64,000 bases of DNA from Marinirhabdus gelatinilytica. Its GTDB lineage: Bacteria > Bacteroidota > Bacteroidia > Flavobacteriales > Flavobacteriaceae. Positions 17,083-25,497 of the stretch are shown here, one piece after another. Location: contig NZ_QRAO01000003.1 of assembly GCF_003353425.1 (NCBI RefSeq), forward strand, positions 46,773-110,772. The letters run 5' to 3'. Position numbers and translations under genes: made by a program. The notes under the pieces are model-generated. The model was not told the origin of the DNA. It searched no databases and worked only from the letters and a program-made list of their open reading frames with translations. Each line of letters starts with the position of its first letter. Position 1 is the first letter of the stretch.

Positions 17083-17279
17083 TCCTCTTCCGATAGTGTG
17101 AAGAATTCGTTTACCGGTTTTTTGAAAATAGCCGATAGTTTTAATGCCAGCACCGTGGAAGGTACATACCTGTTGGCTTCAATTGAGTTTATAGTCTGTC
17201 TGGAAACGCCTATCATTTCGGCTAGCTCACCTTGGGTCAGGTTTAGGATAGCACGCTCTACTTTTAACGTGTTCTCCAT
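17079..17279 (-). CDS. Small XRE-family HTH regulator
   Basis: DNA-binding protein of 66 residues, essentially only a helix-turn-helix: LTQGELAEMIGVSRQTINSIEANRYVPSTVLALKLSAIFKKPVNEFFTL. It has the size and end (FKKPVNEFFTL) of the YozG-like group found paired with small membrane proteins. The start at 17279 shares one base with the stop of the upstream membrane gene (TAATG), so the two are coupled. Three iterated boxes in front of the operon (17732-17783) are its likely operators; this is inference. Confidence 0.88.
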   Translation of the reverse strand: MENTLKVERAILNLTQGELAEMIGVSRQTINSIEANRYVPSTVLALKLSAIFKKPVNEFFTLSEED

Positions 17280-17725
17280 TATCGGTTCTTTTTTGCAACG
17301 TGAAAAAACAGGATGTACACAAAAAGCATATACCATAAAATTGCAAAATCGCCTAGATCCTCGAAGATTTCGGTCTTTTTGCCTAAGAGCAACCCCACGA
17401 CTGTATTTACAATAGGCTGTACCAGGATATATACGGCGGTAATCAAAAAGGTCATCCCAAATGATTTTGCCCGTAAGTGCTGTACACGTTCGTCCTCTTG
17501 TTTCTCACGGGAGAGTACAATAAAAAATAACGACAGTAACATCACACGTTTTAAGATATCCTTTGTGATTTCGAAATCACCCTCCATAAATTTAACACCT
17601 ATAAGTGTGGCAAGGGTTAAAACAAAAAGCCCTCCTCCTATCTTTTTCCAATAGTTGGGTAGTTTATAATTGAACAACTTATCCATCGTTCGCTGTTCAC
17701 ATTCGTGTATAGATTTCATATTCAT
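17279..17725 (-). CDS. Four-helix membrane protein coupled to HTH regulator
   Basis: Product of up to 148 residues with four membrane segments: GGGLFVLTLATLIGVKF, VMLLSLFFIVLS, FGMTFLITAVYILVQPIVNTVVGLLLG, and LWYMLFVYILFFHVA. A loop (REKQEDERVQHLRAKSFG) separates the second and third. The layout resembles DUF2178-type membrane proteins that partner small XRE regulators. Alternative starts exist at 17719 and at 17686 (MDKLFNYKLPNYW). It is first in a two-gene operon with the HTH gene; a role as sensor or as the regulated target is possible but not shown. Confidence 0.75.
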   Translation of the reverse strand: MNMKSIHECEQRTMDKLFNYKLPNYWKKIGGGLFVLTLATLIGVKFMEGDFEITKDILKRVMLLSLFFIVLSREKQEDERVQHLRAKSFGMTFLITAVYILVQPIVNTVVGLLLGKKTEIFEDLGDFAILWYMLFVYILFFHVAKKNR

Positions 17726-17731
17726 AACCAG

Positions 17732-17783
17732 TATATTTTACAAAAAGTTTGATTTACTTTACTTAATGACAAATATACTTTAC
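17732..17783. promoter_or_regulatory. Three iterated TTTAC boxes at 21-bp period
   Basis: TATATTTTAC (17732-17741), TTTACTTTAC (17753-17762) and TATACTTTAC (17774-17783) are near-identical decamers at exactly 21-bp spacing, two helical turns. They cover the region from the -7 box to just upstream of the first start codon of the membrane-protein/HTH operon, as expected of repressor sites. Confidence 0.55.
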
Positions 17784-17799
17784 ATATTGTAACAAGCAA
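17770..17799 (-). promoter_or_regulatory. Promoter of the membrane-protein/HTH operon
   Basis: Read on the minus strand: TTG (17799-17797), 19 bases, TATATTTG (17777-17770). This fits the flavobacterial pattern TTG-N17-23-TAnnTTTG. The third TTTAC box overlaps the -7 element, so a bound repressor would exclude polymerase. Confidence 0.6.
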
Positions 17800-17825
17800 A
17801 TATTTCAGCTAAAAATTTAAACTAT

Positions 17826-18470
17826 TTATTCCTGGATGACTACTATGGTTGCTTTTTTGCCAGTGAGCAACAACCATTCCTTAGCGGAGACCAATCTTCC
17901 TTTGTCGTCGTATACCTGCAGTTCGGCGGTGTTGGGGCCAGACGATCCTTGGTTTAATGCTTGGAAAACAATTTTGTTGGGTCCTTTTTGCAGGGGGACA
18001 TCAAATCCCTCGAAACTACCGTTAAGTGTAACGCTGGAGCGAACCACGTCCCCATTCAAGAAAACACGTATACGGTCGCCATCCACAAACTCATGATCGC
18101 GATAGGCGATGTTCACATATACGGCCCCTACACGTATTTCCCCTAAAAACTGATCGTTTCCAGCGCCATTGGCTGCAGCTTTATCTTTAACGAATGCTTT
18201 GGGGGTGCTACCGTTGTTATAGGTTTTTAGCCCATCACCTTTTGTCATATCAAAATCTTCGGGTTCTTCTTTTCCCAAGTTTGTATACTTGTTGGGTGTC
18301 TCGGTATTGGTGAGGCTGGGTTTTTTTGAAGCTGGAAGGATAATACCCTTGGGTTCTTCGGTGACCACATCTGTAGCTTCAATTGTAAGTGAGTTTGGGG
18401 TGTTTTTGTCCAACTGTGCAAGTACCGGCAAGGCGAAAAGAAAGACTGTACAGGCAATAAGGTATTTCAT
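17826..18470 (-). CDS. Secreted protein of unknown function
   Basis: Product of 214 residues with a signal peptide (YLIACTVFLFALPVLAQ). Residues 21-110 are low-complexity and Pro/Lys/Thr rich, probably disordered. Residues ~110-214 form a compact beta-rich domain (GEIRVGAVYVNIAYRDHEFVDGDRIRVFLNGDVV, FDVPLQKGPNKIVFQALNQG, AELQVYDDKGRLVSAKEWLL) that reads like an Ig-like or jelly-roll fold. There is no sorting domain or lipobox, so the protein should be periplasmic. No family name is recognised; it lies between the regulator operon and a carboxypeptidase gene on the same strand. Confidence 0.7.
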   Translation of the reverse strand: MKYLIACTVFLFALPVLAQLDKNTPNSLTIEATDVVTEEPKGIILPASKKPSLTNTETPNKYTNLGKEEPEDFDMTKGDGLKTYNNGSTPKAFVKDKAAANGAGNDQFLGEIRVGAVYVNIAYRDHEFVDGDRIRVFLNGDVVRSSVTLNGSFEGFDVPLQKGPNKIVFQALNQGSSGPNTAELQVYDDKGRLVSAKEWLLLTGKKATIVVIQE

Positions 18471-18521
18471 TGTAAAGATTTATTATAGGTGCTTATAGTT
18501 CAAAAACTGCGCCAAAGGTAC

Positions 18522-20822
18522 TTACTTTTTCACTACTCTTTTTACAAAGGTACTATCTCCTCCCACTTCTTTCAAAACCAAGAAATAGGTTCCGCTCTGA
18601 AGGTGGGAAAGCCCTTTGAGTGTTACATGCGTAGTTGTTTCTTCTATCCCCATAGTAAGCTCCTTTCCAGTAATGTCGAAAAGCTGGATGGTTTCAAACT
18701 TTTGTAAAGGACGATGTTGAACGATTATTGTTTCAGCAAAAGGATTGGGATACACCGAAATGGTTTCCTCTTTACTGAAATTTGAAGTATTCAAGATTCC
18801 TTCGGTATAATTTACCACTTTAAAGTCATCAAAATAGAAGCCATCACCGGGTCTAAACCCATCGGTACCCATACTGAAACGGAATTGAACAGTATTGTTT
18901 TCAGCAAAATCTGAAAGATCTACCGTCTCTACAGTCCAGTCTTCATTTAATTGGTAATTACGAAGTGTCTCCCAGTCCGTTCCACTGTTTGTAGAAACCT
19001 GAAAGGAAGCTACATCGTTACCAATAAGCGAATGCTTGTATGCAAACTGAACCAGGGGTCCCTCCAAACCTGAAAAATTGAATGTTTGGTTTAGCTGGAA
19101 ATAATTCTGTGTATCGTTTAAGCTGTTACCATTGTTACTATCGCCAAAACATTGTGTTCCACTAAAGGAATCGTCTGTGTTCACGCCCCATGGGATTCCG
19201 TTGCCGCTGGGCGTCCATTGGCTCGCTCCATTTTCAGCATTGTCTTCAAACAAGATGTCAGTATTTCCTATAAATATGGGAATGGTAATGGTTTCGTTGG
19301 GAATGCCATCCTGTACAGTGGTAATGGTAATATTGAATACCCCACCCTGAAACTGTGGTTCAATTTGGAACTGAAAAGGAACAGCGGCATTGTCCTTTCG
19401 CTCGCGCGCTTCAATGTTACCAAAGGTGCTAGCAGTTGGAGAGATTACATCTACATTATCTGCTTGTGCAATAACGCTCACATTGTTCGCCATGGCCCCT
19501 ACCCCAATATTTTTCACTTCTACTGTGAGTGTGAAATCATTTCCGGGCAATACGGGACCATTAATTTGGTAGGATTGCACATCCAAATAAGCGCCGGCGA
19601 TATACGTTTGGAACAAGAACGGACGCACATTTTCTGCCACCAAGTCGAATATGGTACTCTCTGGCGGCCAGAAACCAGAGCCGTCAATCTCCGGCGTCCA
19701 TCCATAAATATCTTCGGAATGCATATAGTCCCTTGTAGTCCCACATGAGGTATAACCCAACATCTGGAAGGTAACCCCATAGCTGTAGTCGTTTTCGTCC
19801 AAAAATGCCGAGGCCCATTCTGAATAGATATCGAATGCAGGAGGTGAGGTATCAAAACCATACGGCATAAGATAGGTTCCTGCTGTGGAGTGTGTTGAAA
19901 AGGCCGTGTTTGCCCCTGTTGTGGCCAGTAAATCCCGTATGGCAATACTTTCAGGCTCAGAAAATGGCCCTGTCCCACGATAAATCCCGGAACACGGGTC
20001 TGGACTGGAGCAGTTATCATCGGTCGCATAGCCAAAGCCATAATTTCTATTAAGATCTACACCTACGCAACCACCTATATCAGGTCTGCGATTTTTACGC
20101 CACAATCCGCCACCATTGGGTTCAATGGTTTCGTTATACACATAGCCATCTGGGTTTACTACGGGAACAAAATAAATCTCACGATTATCTACCAAGAATT
20201 TTACAGAAGCATCGGTTTCATAATTTTCTAGGAGCCAAAACATAAAGTTTATAGTGGTAGCCATAGACAGTGGCTCCCTGGCGTGGTGCAATGCATCGAA
20301 ATGTGCTGCTGGTTCAGGCTCGTCTATGTCTGGATTATCACTAATTTTTACCATCCAGATGTCACGTCCCTCTATGGTGGTTCCAATGCTCTGTTTGGCG
20401 GTGATTAAATTTGGATAATCTGTTTTCATCTCATCCAGTTTTGCCACTACTTCATCAAAAGTGTAAAAACCTCCCATGCTGCCTAGGTCGAACCCGTTTG
20501 CAACTCCTTCAGATTTTGTAGGATTGGGGTGGGCCGCTCTATCGGCCTGTTGGAGGTTGGTGTAATAGTCATGGTAATTTGGGATGGTTATGTCTACGGG
20601 GTACCCTTCGGTTTGTAACGATTGTAACTCCTGTTGTGTGACAAAAAAGTGGATTCCATCTTCCCAGTTTCCGCGGTAATGGTCTATGCTGTATCCTTTT
20701 TCAGAGAGTGTTTGTATAGCTTGGGATGAAGGTAGTGTAACTTTTACTTCAGAATATACTTCTTGGGCTACGCCAGCTACTGAAAACAGCACTGTGCAAA
20801 GAATAAATGTTATTATTTTCAT
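18522..20822 (-). CDS. Secreted M14 zinc carboxypeptidase with T9SS sorting domain
   Basis: Exopeptidase of 766 residues removing C-terminal residues from peptides, similar to carboxypeptidase T. Signal peptide 1-20; an N-terminal segment to ~115; M14 domain ~118-405 with zinc ligands H180 and E183 in LHHAREP, substrate-binding DLNRNY (256-261), third ligand H311 in FSTHS, and general base E378 in TPEIDGSGFWP. A ~90-residue CARDB-like beta domain and a jelly-roll domain (about 530-680, ILFEDNAENGASQW) follow, then a type-A T9SS signal from ~690 (ISVYPNPFAETIIV...SGTYFLVLKE...FVKRVVKK). It acts outside the cell, probably in protein scavenging. Confidence 0.92.
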   Translation of the reverse strand: MKIITFILCTVLFSVAGVAQEVYSEVKVTLPSSQAIQTLSEKGYSIDHYRGNWEDGIHFFVTQQELQSLQTEGYPVDITIPNYHDYYTNLQQADRAAHPNPTKSEGVANGFDLGSMGGFYTFDEVVAKLDEMKTDYPNLITAKQSIGTTIEGRDIWMVKISDNPDIDEPEPAAHFDALHHAREPLSMATTINFMFWLLENYETDASVKFLVDNREIYFVPVVNPDGYVYNETIEPNGGGLWRKNRRPDIGGCVGVDLNRNYGFGYATDDNCSSPDPCSGIYRGTGPFSEPESIAIRDLLATTGANTAFSTHSTAGTYLMPYGFDTSPPAFDIYSEWASAFLDENDYSYGVTFQMLGYTSCGTTRDYMHSEDIYGWTPEIDGSGFWPPESTIFDLVAENVRPFLFQTYIAGAYLDVQSYQINGPVLPGNDFTLTVEVKNIGVGAMANNVSVIAQADNVDVISPTASTFGNIEARERKDNAAVPFQFQIEPQFQGGVFNITITTVQDGIPNETITIPIFIGNTDILFEDNAENGASQWTPSGNGIPWGVNTDDSFSGTQCFGDSNNGNSLNDTQNYFQLNQTFNFSGLEGPLVQFAYKHSLIGNDVASFQVSTNSGTDWETLRNYQLNEDWTVETVDLSDFAENNTVQFRFSMGTDGFRPGDGFYFDDFKVVNYTEGILNTSNFSKEETISVYPNPFAETIIVQHRPLQKFETIQLFDITGKELTMGIEETTTHVTLKGLSHLQSGTYFLVLKEVGGDSTFVKRVVKK

Positions 20823-20844
20823 AAGCGTATACTAAACAGTTTTT

Positions 20845-21051
20845 TTATTTGTTCTTATTCCGTGCACGTAACACCAATAGTATTATGATAATGATGGGCA
20901 GTACGATATAAATGAGTATGTCTGCCGTTTTTGTTAAATCTATGGGCGAATTGTTATCTGGATGCGGTACTTCGGTAGGTATTTGTGCAAACATAGTCGA
21001 AGTAGTGGTTAAAAACATACAGGTTGAAAATAAGTATTGAAGATTTCTCAT
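20845..21051 (-). CDS. Small exported membrane protein
   Basis: Product of 68 residues from the ATG at 21051; a longer start at 21096 would spoil the signal peptide. Residues 1-23 are a signal peptide (LFSTCMFLTTTSTMFAQ), then a short Pro-rich linker (IPTEVPHPDNNSPIDL), then a single membrane helix (ILIYIVLPIIIIILLVL) and a basic tail RARNKNK. This makes a small inner-membrane protein with a periplasmic N-terminus. Homologues of this shape are common in Flavobacteriaceae and are sometimes mislabelled as adenylosuccinate synthetase. Function unknown. Confidence 0.7.
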   Translation of the reverse strand: MRNLQYLFSTCMFLTTTSTMFAQIPTEVPHPDNNSPIDLTKTADILIYIVLPIIIIILLVLRARNKNK

Positions 21052-21187
21052 AGCTTTATTTTGGTTGTAAAGTATCAAAATAGAACTAATTTGCACTATT
21101 TTTTAACAAAAAGTGTTAAGTATTTGGAATTGTCAAAATTAGGTGTTACTATGGAGGGTTATTAAAATTTAAAATTCCACTATATAT

Positions 21188-22054
21188 ATGAGACAACTCA
21201 AAATTACAAAGCAGGTTACCAACAGGGAAACGAAGTCGTTAAACAGCTATCTACAAGATGTGAGCAAGATAGATATGATCACAGCCGAAGAAGAAGTAGA
21301 GCTGGCACAACGCATTAGAGCTGGGGACCAACGTGCTTTGGATAAATTGACAAGGGCCAACCTTCGATTTGTAATATCGGTTGCAAAGCAATACCAAAAC
21401 CAAGGGTTGCGATTACCGGACCTTATCAACGAAGGAAACGTAGGGCTGGTAAAAGCCGCCAAACGTTTTGATGAGACCCGTGGTTTCAAATTCATATCAT
21501 ACGCCGTATGGTGGATTAGACAATCTATCCTACAGGCACTTGCCGAGCAATCAAGGGTGGTACGTTTGCCGCTTAACAAGATTGGTGATATAAACAAGAT
21601 AAGAAAAGCATCTATTCACCTAGAGCAGGTTCACGAGCGCAAACCATCGGCTGCTGAGATTGCCAAGGAACTGGATATGACCATCTCTAACGTAAAGCAG
21701 TCCTTAAAAAATGCAAACCGAAGTCTGTCCATGGATGCTCCTTTCCAAGAGGGAGAAAACGATAACAACCTTTACGATGTTATTAGCTCTGGAGAGACTC
21801 CTAACCCGGACAAGTCCTTGATCCACGAATCCCTAAAAATTGAGATTGACCGTGCCTTGGACACTTTGGCTCCACGCGAGGCAGATGTGGTTAGGCTTAA
21901 TTTTGGGCTTTCAAACCAACCAGCGATGACGCTACAAGAAATTGGAGACACCTTCGATTTAAGCAGAGAGCGTGTTCGACAGATTCGCGAAAAAGCCATA
22001 AGAAGATTGCGCAAGGAATCTAAAAGCCACATTTTGAAAAAATATTTGGGCTAA
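21188..22054 (+). CDS. rpoD: Primary sigma factor RpoD (sigma-70/SigA)
   Basis: Housekeeping sigma factor of 288 residues, the short Bacteroidota form without region 1.1. Region 1.2 is [31 protein letters not shown]. Region 2 has [56 protein letters not shown]; region 3 follows ([16 protein letters not shown]). Region 4.2 is [27 protein letters not shown]. In this phylum RpoD reads TTG/TAnnTTTG promoters, which match several boxes found in this window. A strong terminator follows. Confidence 0.97.
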   Translation: MRQLKITKQVTNRETKSLNSYLQDVSKIDMITAEEEVELAQRIRAGDQRALDKLTRANLRFVISVAKQYQNQGLRLPDLINEGNVGLVKAAKRFDETRGFKFISYAVWWIRQSILQALAEQSRVVRLPLNKIGDINKIRKASIHLEQVHERKPSAAEIAKELDMTISNVKQSLKNANRSLSMDAPFQEGENDNNLYDVISSGETPNPDKSLIHESLKIEIDRALDTLAPREADVVRLNFGLSNQPAMTLQEIGDTFDLSRERVRQIREKAIRRLRKESKSHILKKYLG

Positions 22055-22073
22055 GCAACATATATATAAATCC

Positions 22074-22117
22074 AAAGCCTTTGTTTTAAGAATTTCTTAT
22101 TACAAAGGCTTTTTTTA
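22074..22117 (+). terminator. Intrinsic terminator after rpoD
   Basis: AAAGCCTTTG (22074-22083) pairs with CAAAGGCTTT (22103-22112), followed by a T run to 22117. Confidence 0.88.
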
Positions 22118-22123
22118 TTTCAT

Positions 22124-22131
22124 TATTTTTG
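22124..22131 (+). promoter_or_regulatory. -7 box of the first mscS gene
   Basis: TATTTTTG fits TAnnTTTG and sits 26 bases before the ATG at 22157, directly behind the rpoD terminator. Confidence 0.45.
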
Positions 22132-22156
22132 GGACACAACCAAATAACACTACTAC

Positions 22157-23077
22157 ATGATTCAAGATACTATTGAAGCAACAGCAGAAGAAACAACCAT
22201 TAATGCAACAGATGCTGTTGGAAAGCTCTGGGACAAACTAGACGGATGGCTAGATGCCATTATTTTAAAGCTCCCCAATTTTATAGTTGCCATTCTTGTA
22301 ATGGTGCTTTTCTATTTTTTAGCACGCGGGATAAGTAGGCTTGTTAAGAGATTAATTCTCAAAAAAGTAAAAGAAGAATCCATTAAGCAAATTATTGGGC
22401 AAATTACCTACGCCATTGTATTATTGATAGGTTTTTTTGTTGCCCTGGGCGTAATGGACCTAAATAAAGTACTTACCTCTGTACTGGCAGGTGCCGGTGT
22501 TGTAGGTCTGGCTATTGGATTGGCACTGCAAGGCACATTGAGCAATACGGTTTCTGGATTTATTTTATCGTTCTTGCCCAAGCTGAGCATTGGCGATTGG
22601 ATTGAAACCGATAGTGACAAGGGGTTTGTTACCGAGATAAACCTGCGTAACGTTACTATTAAAAGACCCGACAATAACCTTACCGTTATACCTAACTCAA
22701 CTTTTGTGGACAATCCGTTTACAAACTATACCATTAACAAACGTTCACGGATTATAGTAGGTTGTGGTGTAGGATATGAGAGCGACCTGCAAATGGTGGA
22801 AGATCTAACAGTGAAGATCCTCGGTGAGGCATTTCCGCAGGGGAACAATGAAGAGATTGAATTTTTCTTTACTGAGTTTGGCGATAGCTCCATTAACTTT
22901 CTTGTGCGCTTCTGGGCAGACTGTAGTAACGGAAAGGAAAACTTTATGCACCAGCACAAGGCCATAAAAACCATCAAGAAACATTTTGATGAAGCTGATA
23001 TCAACATCCCGTTCCCAATACGAACTTTGGATTTTGGAAAGAACGATCTCACCGTACTTTCAAACAAGGACGGATAG
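22157..23077 (+). CDS. MscS-family mechanosensitive channel (small type)
   Basis: Channel of 306 residues that opens under membrane tension to release solutes. An amphipathic N-terminus is followed by three membrane helices; the third is the Gly/Ala-rich pore helix (VLTSVLAGAGVVGLAIGLALQGTLSNTVSGFIL). The beta domain (SIGDWIETDSDKGFVTEINLRNVTIKRPDNNLTVIPNSTF) and the alpha/beta C-terminal domain complete the classical MscS core. It is one of three MscS-family genes within 6.6 kb, each of a different subtype. It stands alone between two terminators. Confidence 0.93.
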   Translation: MIQDTIEATAEETTINATDAVGKLWDKLDGWLDAIILKLPNFIVAILVMVLFYFLARGISRLVKRLILKKVKEESIKQIIGQITYAIVLLIGFFVALGVMDLNKVLTSVLAGAGVVGLAIGLALQGTLSNTVSGFILSFLPKLSIGDWIETDSDKGFVTEINLRNVTIKRPDNNLTVIPNSTFVDNPFTNYTINKRSRIIVGCGVGYESDLQMVEDLTVKILGEAFPQGNNEEIEFFFTEFGDSSINFLVRFWADCSNGKENFMHQHKAIKTIKKHFDEADINIPFPIRTLDFGKNDLTVLSNKDG

Positions 23078-23097
23078 CCTATATTGTCACATACTTT

Positions 23098-23133
23098 AAA
23101 GAAAGGACAGCCTGCTTGGCTGTCTTTCTTTTT
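23098..23133 (+). terminator. Intrinsic terminator after mscS
   Basis: AAAGAAAGGACAGCC (23098-23112) pairs with GGCTGTCTTTCTTT (23118-23131) with a single bulged G, followed by more T. Confidence 0.85.
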
Positions 23134-23245
23134 TCTGTGTAATAATTATACAGAAAATCGAACATCATTCAACTTTCAATAAATCAAGGTTCTATTTAAC
23201 AAAATTGTCACATTTGTTAAGTATTTTTTTGGGAAGCCACTAGCC

Positions 23246-23253
23246 TATATTTG
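23246..23253 (+). promoter_or_regulatory. -7 box of the OmpA lipoprotein gene
   Basis: TATATTTG is a perfect TAnnTTTG match, 41 bases before the ATG at 23295. Confidence 0.6.
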
Positions 23254-23294
23254 TTCCGTAATCAAAAACATAACAAACCTAAAATTTATTTAAT

Positions 23295-24137
23295 ATGAAA
23301 AAATCAATTGCATTAGCCGTATTCTCAAGTGCTATTTTATTCACCTCTTGTGTTTCAAAAAAGAAATATGTTGAGCTGGAGGGACAGTATAACGATACCC
23401 GATCAACACTAGCAAAAACCCAACTTGAGAAAGAAGAAGCCGAAACAAAACTAGCAAAGATTGAAGAGCGTGTAGCCAATTACAACCAGAAGATTCAATC
23501 CTTGACCAATACCAACAACGATAGATTGCAACAATTTGAAGGTGTTGTGATTTCACAAAACGATAAGGACAAAATGAAAGCCGCCCTGGCAAACGTAGAC
23601 CCTGCTGAGCTGGCACAAGCTAAAACGCTTAAAGACAGTATGAACCTTATCATCTCTCACAACCTTAAGAGCAACTTGGACAATAATCTAATTGCAGAGG
23701 GTGAAGAAGACGATATTGAAATAAATATTGACGAAACAGTTGTGATGATAACCATTTCAGATAAGTTATTGTTCAATTCTGGAAGCTATAGAGTAAACCC
23801 AAAAGCCAACCCATTATTGGAACGTCTTGCCAATGTAATAAACAGTGAGCCAGCACTTGAAGTAATGGTTGAAGGCCATACAGATTCACAGACCGTAAAA
23901 TCCGGGTCCTACATTAAAGACAACTGGGATTTGAGCGTGGAGCGCTCTACAGCCGTAATTAGAACCCTACAGGAAAAGTATGGTGTAGCACCAGAAAAGT
24001 TGATTGCCGCTGGACGCAGTAGCTTCCACCCATTGACCGAAAACGATACCAAGGAAGGTCGTGCAACAAACCGTAGAACAAGAATTGTAATCTTACCAAA
24101 TCTTGATAAGTTCTTGGCCCTGCTTTCTGCCAACTAA
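23295..24137 (+). CDS. OmpA-family lipoprotein
   Basis: Peptidoglycan-binding outer-membrane lipoprotein of 280 residues. The lipobox LFTSC puts the lipidated Cys at C19. A predicted coiled coil (residues ~24-75, rich in E/K/Q heptads) leads to an OmpA C-terminal domain at ~145-270 with the signatures LLFNSGSYRVNPKA, VMVEGHTDSQTV, NWDLSVERSTAVIRTL and GRATNRRTRIVIL; the Asp and Arg that hold diaminopimelate are in the last two. It tethers the outer membrane to the cell wall. It has its own promoter and a very strong terminator. Confidence 0.92.
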   Translation: MKKSIALAVFSSAILFTSCVSKKKYVELEGQYNDTRSTLAKTQLEKEEAETKLAKIEERVANYNQKIQSLTNTNNDRLQQFEGVVISQNDKDKMKAALANVDPAELAQAKTLKDSMNLIISHNLKSNLDNNLIAEGEEDDIEINIDETVVMITISDKLLFNSGSYRVNPKANPLLERLANVINSEPALEVMVEGHTDSQTVKSGSYIKDNWDLSVERSTAVIRTLQEKYGVAPEKLIAAGRSSFHPLTENDTKEGRATNRRTRIVILPNLDKFLALLSAN

Positions 24138-24161
24138 TACTCTGAAAGCAAACAACTGTGC

Positions 24162-24196
24162 AAAATGCAGCTACATCCCATATGTAGCTGCATTTT
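24162..24196 (+). terminator. Intrinsic terminator after the OmpA lipoprotein gene
   Basis: A perfect 15-bp stem: AAAATGCAGCTACAT (24162-24176) with ATGTAGCTGCATTTT (24182-24196), five-base loop, then TT. Confidence 0.93.
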
Positions 24197-24239
24197 TTAT
24201 TTTTATTATTATATTTATAGTGAACCCAAGAATTTGATA

Positions 24240-24641
24240 GTGAAAATTGAAGACTCACCATATATAAAAAACTGTATTATTAAGATAAGTGAGCCCTTTG
24301 GTGATTTTTTCATTTTTGAAAATTTTGTGGTTAGTGAAATTGCTGAAGGTGTTCACTACAACTGGAATAAGGCAAAAATCATCGTAACCAAGGTACACGA
24401 GTATTTCGGATCCAAAAATTTAGAATTGAACTATATATCAAACCGAATCAACTCCTACTCCGTTTCTGCCCAGGAATGGGAATCCTTTTACAGAGAGAAT
24501 AAAGTAAAGATCAATAGATATGCTATCGTTGTTACTTCAGAAATTGGAGAAATGAATACTGTTGTCGAAAAGCACTTCTTTAAGAACAGGCTTAAAAAGT
24601 TCAATAGCCTAGCGAAAGCAATACACTGGGTACAAAAATAA
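24240..24641 (+). CDS. Conserved hypothetical protein, STAS-like
   Basis: Cytosolic product of about 133 residues starting at GTG 24240 (TTG 24234 is an alternative). An ATG at 24165 in the same frame lies inside the terminator stem of the preceding gene and is unlikely. The pattern FGDFFIFENFVVSEIAEGVHYNWNKAKIIVTKVHEYFGSKNLELNYISNRINSYSVSAQEWESFY...YAIVVTSEIGEMNTVVEKHFFKNRLKKFNSLAKAIHWV alternates strands and helices in the way of SpoIIAA/STAS-like folds and is widespread in Flavobacteriaceae. No enzymatic motif is seen. Its function is unknown. Confidence 0.72.
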   Translation: MKIEDSPYIKNCIIKISEPFGDFFIFENFVVSEIAEGVHYNWNKAKIIVTKVHEYFGSKNLELNYISNRINSYSVSAQEWESFYRENKVKINRYAIVVTSEIGEMNTVVEKHFFKNRLKKFNSLAKAIHWVQK

Positions 24642-24659
24642 ATAACAGTACCAAGTCAC

Positions 24660-25391
24660 CTACTTCTTAGCACTTGGCGGCACTGTGGGCCTCACCTCAA
24701 TCTTACTGGGCAGCGTACGTGGATGCATTTGTAGTAAATCTACCACTAACTTGCCTATATCCTCGATTTGTATTTTCCAAGCACCTTTTTCACTGGGTTC
24801 ATTCCCATTAAAGTGTGTAGAGACACTCCCGGGCATAATGGTACTCACTTTTACTTCGTGCTTCCTCAAGTCCAGCATTGCAGCTTGGGTAAAACCTGTA
24901 ACACCAAACTTACTGGCATTATAGGCCGTACCGCCTTCAAAAAAATTAGTACCCGCTAAACTGGAAATAGTGATATAATACCCCTTGGTTTCCTTGAGCG
25001 CGGCTACCGAAGCTTTTAAACTGTAAAAAGCTCCCGTGAGGTTGGTCTCTATTACTTCGTTCCATTGCGCTACGGTTAGTTCCTCAATACTACCAAAGTG
25101 CCCCAAACCAGCATTTGCAATCAAAACGTCTATCTTACCAAATTCGCTTTTTGCAGCAGTTACAGCTTTTTGTTGGCTCTCGTAGGAACGAACATCTGCC
25201 TCGAGACCAATGGCGTGTGCGCTATCGTTGCCCTGTCCGTTCAGTTTTTTTGCTGTTTCATTTGCAGCCTCTTGGCTACGGCTGGTTATTGCCACGCTTA
25301 CGCCTTGTTCTAGGAGCGCTTTGGCTATCCCATATCCTATTCCTTTTGTACCGCCCGTGATCAGAGCTGCTTTTCCTTGTAAGTTTTGCAT
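24660..25391 (-). CDS. Short-chain dehydrogenase/reductase (FabG-like)
   Basis: NAD(P)-dependent oxidoreductase of 243 residues, the classical SDR length. The nucleotide-binding loop is TGGTKGIG (T12-G19), the structural motif ANAG at 92-95, and the catalytic set S143 or S144, Y157 and K161 (YNASK). R38 after strand 2 (TSR) suggests NADPH preference. The substrate cannot be told: FabG-like enzymes reduce 3-oxoacyl or other ketones. It is not in a fatty-acid operon and faces a hypothetical gene convergently. Confidence 0.9.
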   Translation of the reverse strand: MQNLQGKAALITGGTKGIGYGIAKALLEQGVSVAITSRSQEAANETAKKLNGQGNDSAHAIGLEADVRSYESQQKAVTAAKSEFGKIDVLIANAGLGHFGSIEELTVAQWNEVIETNLTGAFYSLKASVAALKETKGYYITISSLAGTNFFEGGTAYNASKFGVTGFTQAAMLDLRKHEVKVSTIMPGSVSTHFNGNEPSEKGAWKIQIEDIGKLVVDLLQMHPRTLPSKIEVRPTVPPSAKK

Positions 25392-25497
25392 AGTTTATTC
25401 TTTTCAGTAAAGTTACTGCTTGAAAGACGTACCGAGTATTAAAATATACTTAATTTTAAGAATTGAAAAATGATCATATCACATTTCAGAAAATAAA

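Noticed and set aside
24165..24239. Upstream start of the STAS-like protein
   Set aside because: The first 25 codons run through the terminator stem and an AT-rich stretch giving a Tyr/Phe run; GTG 24240 is more credible.
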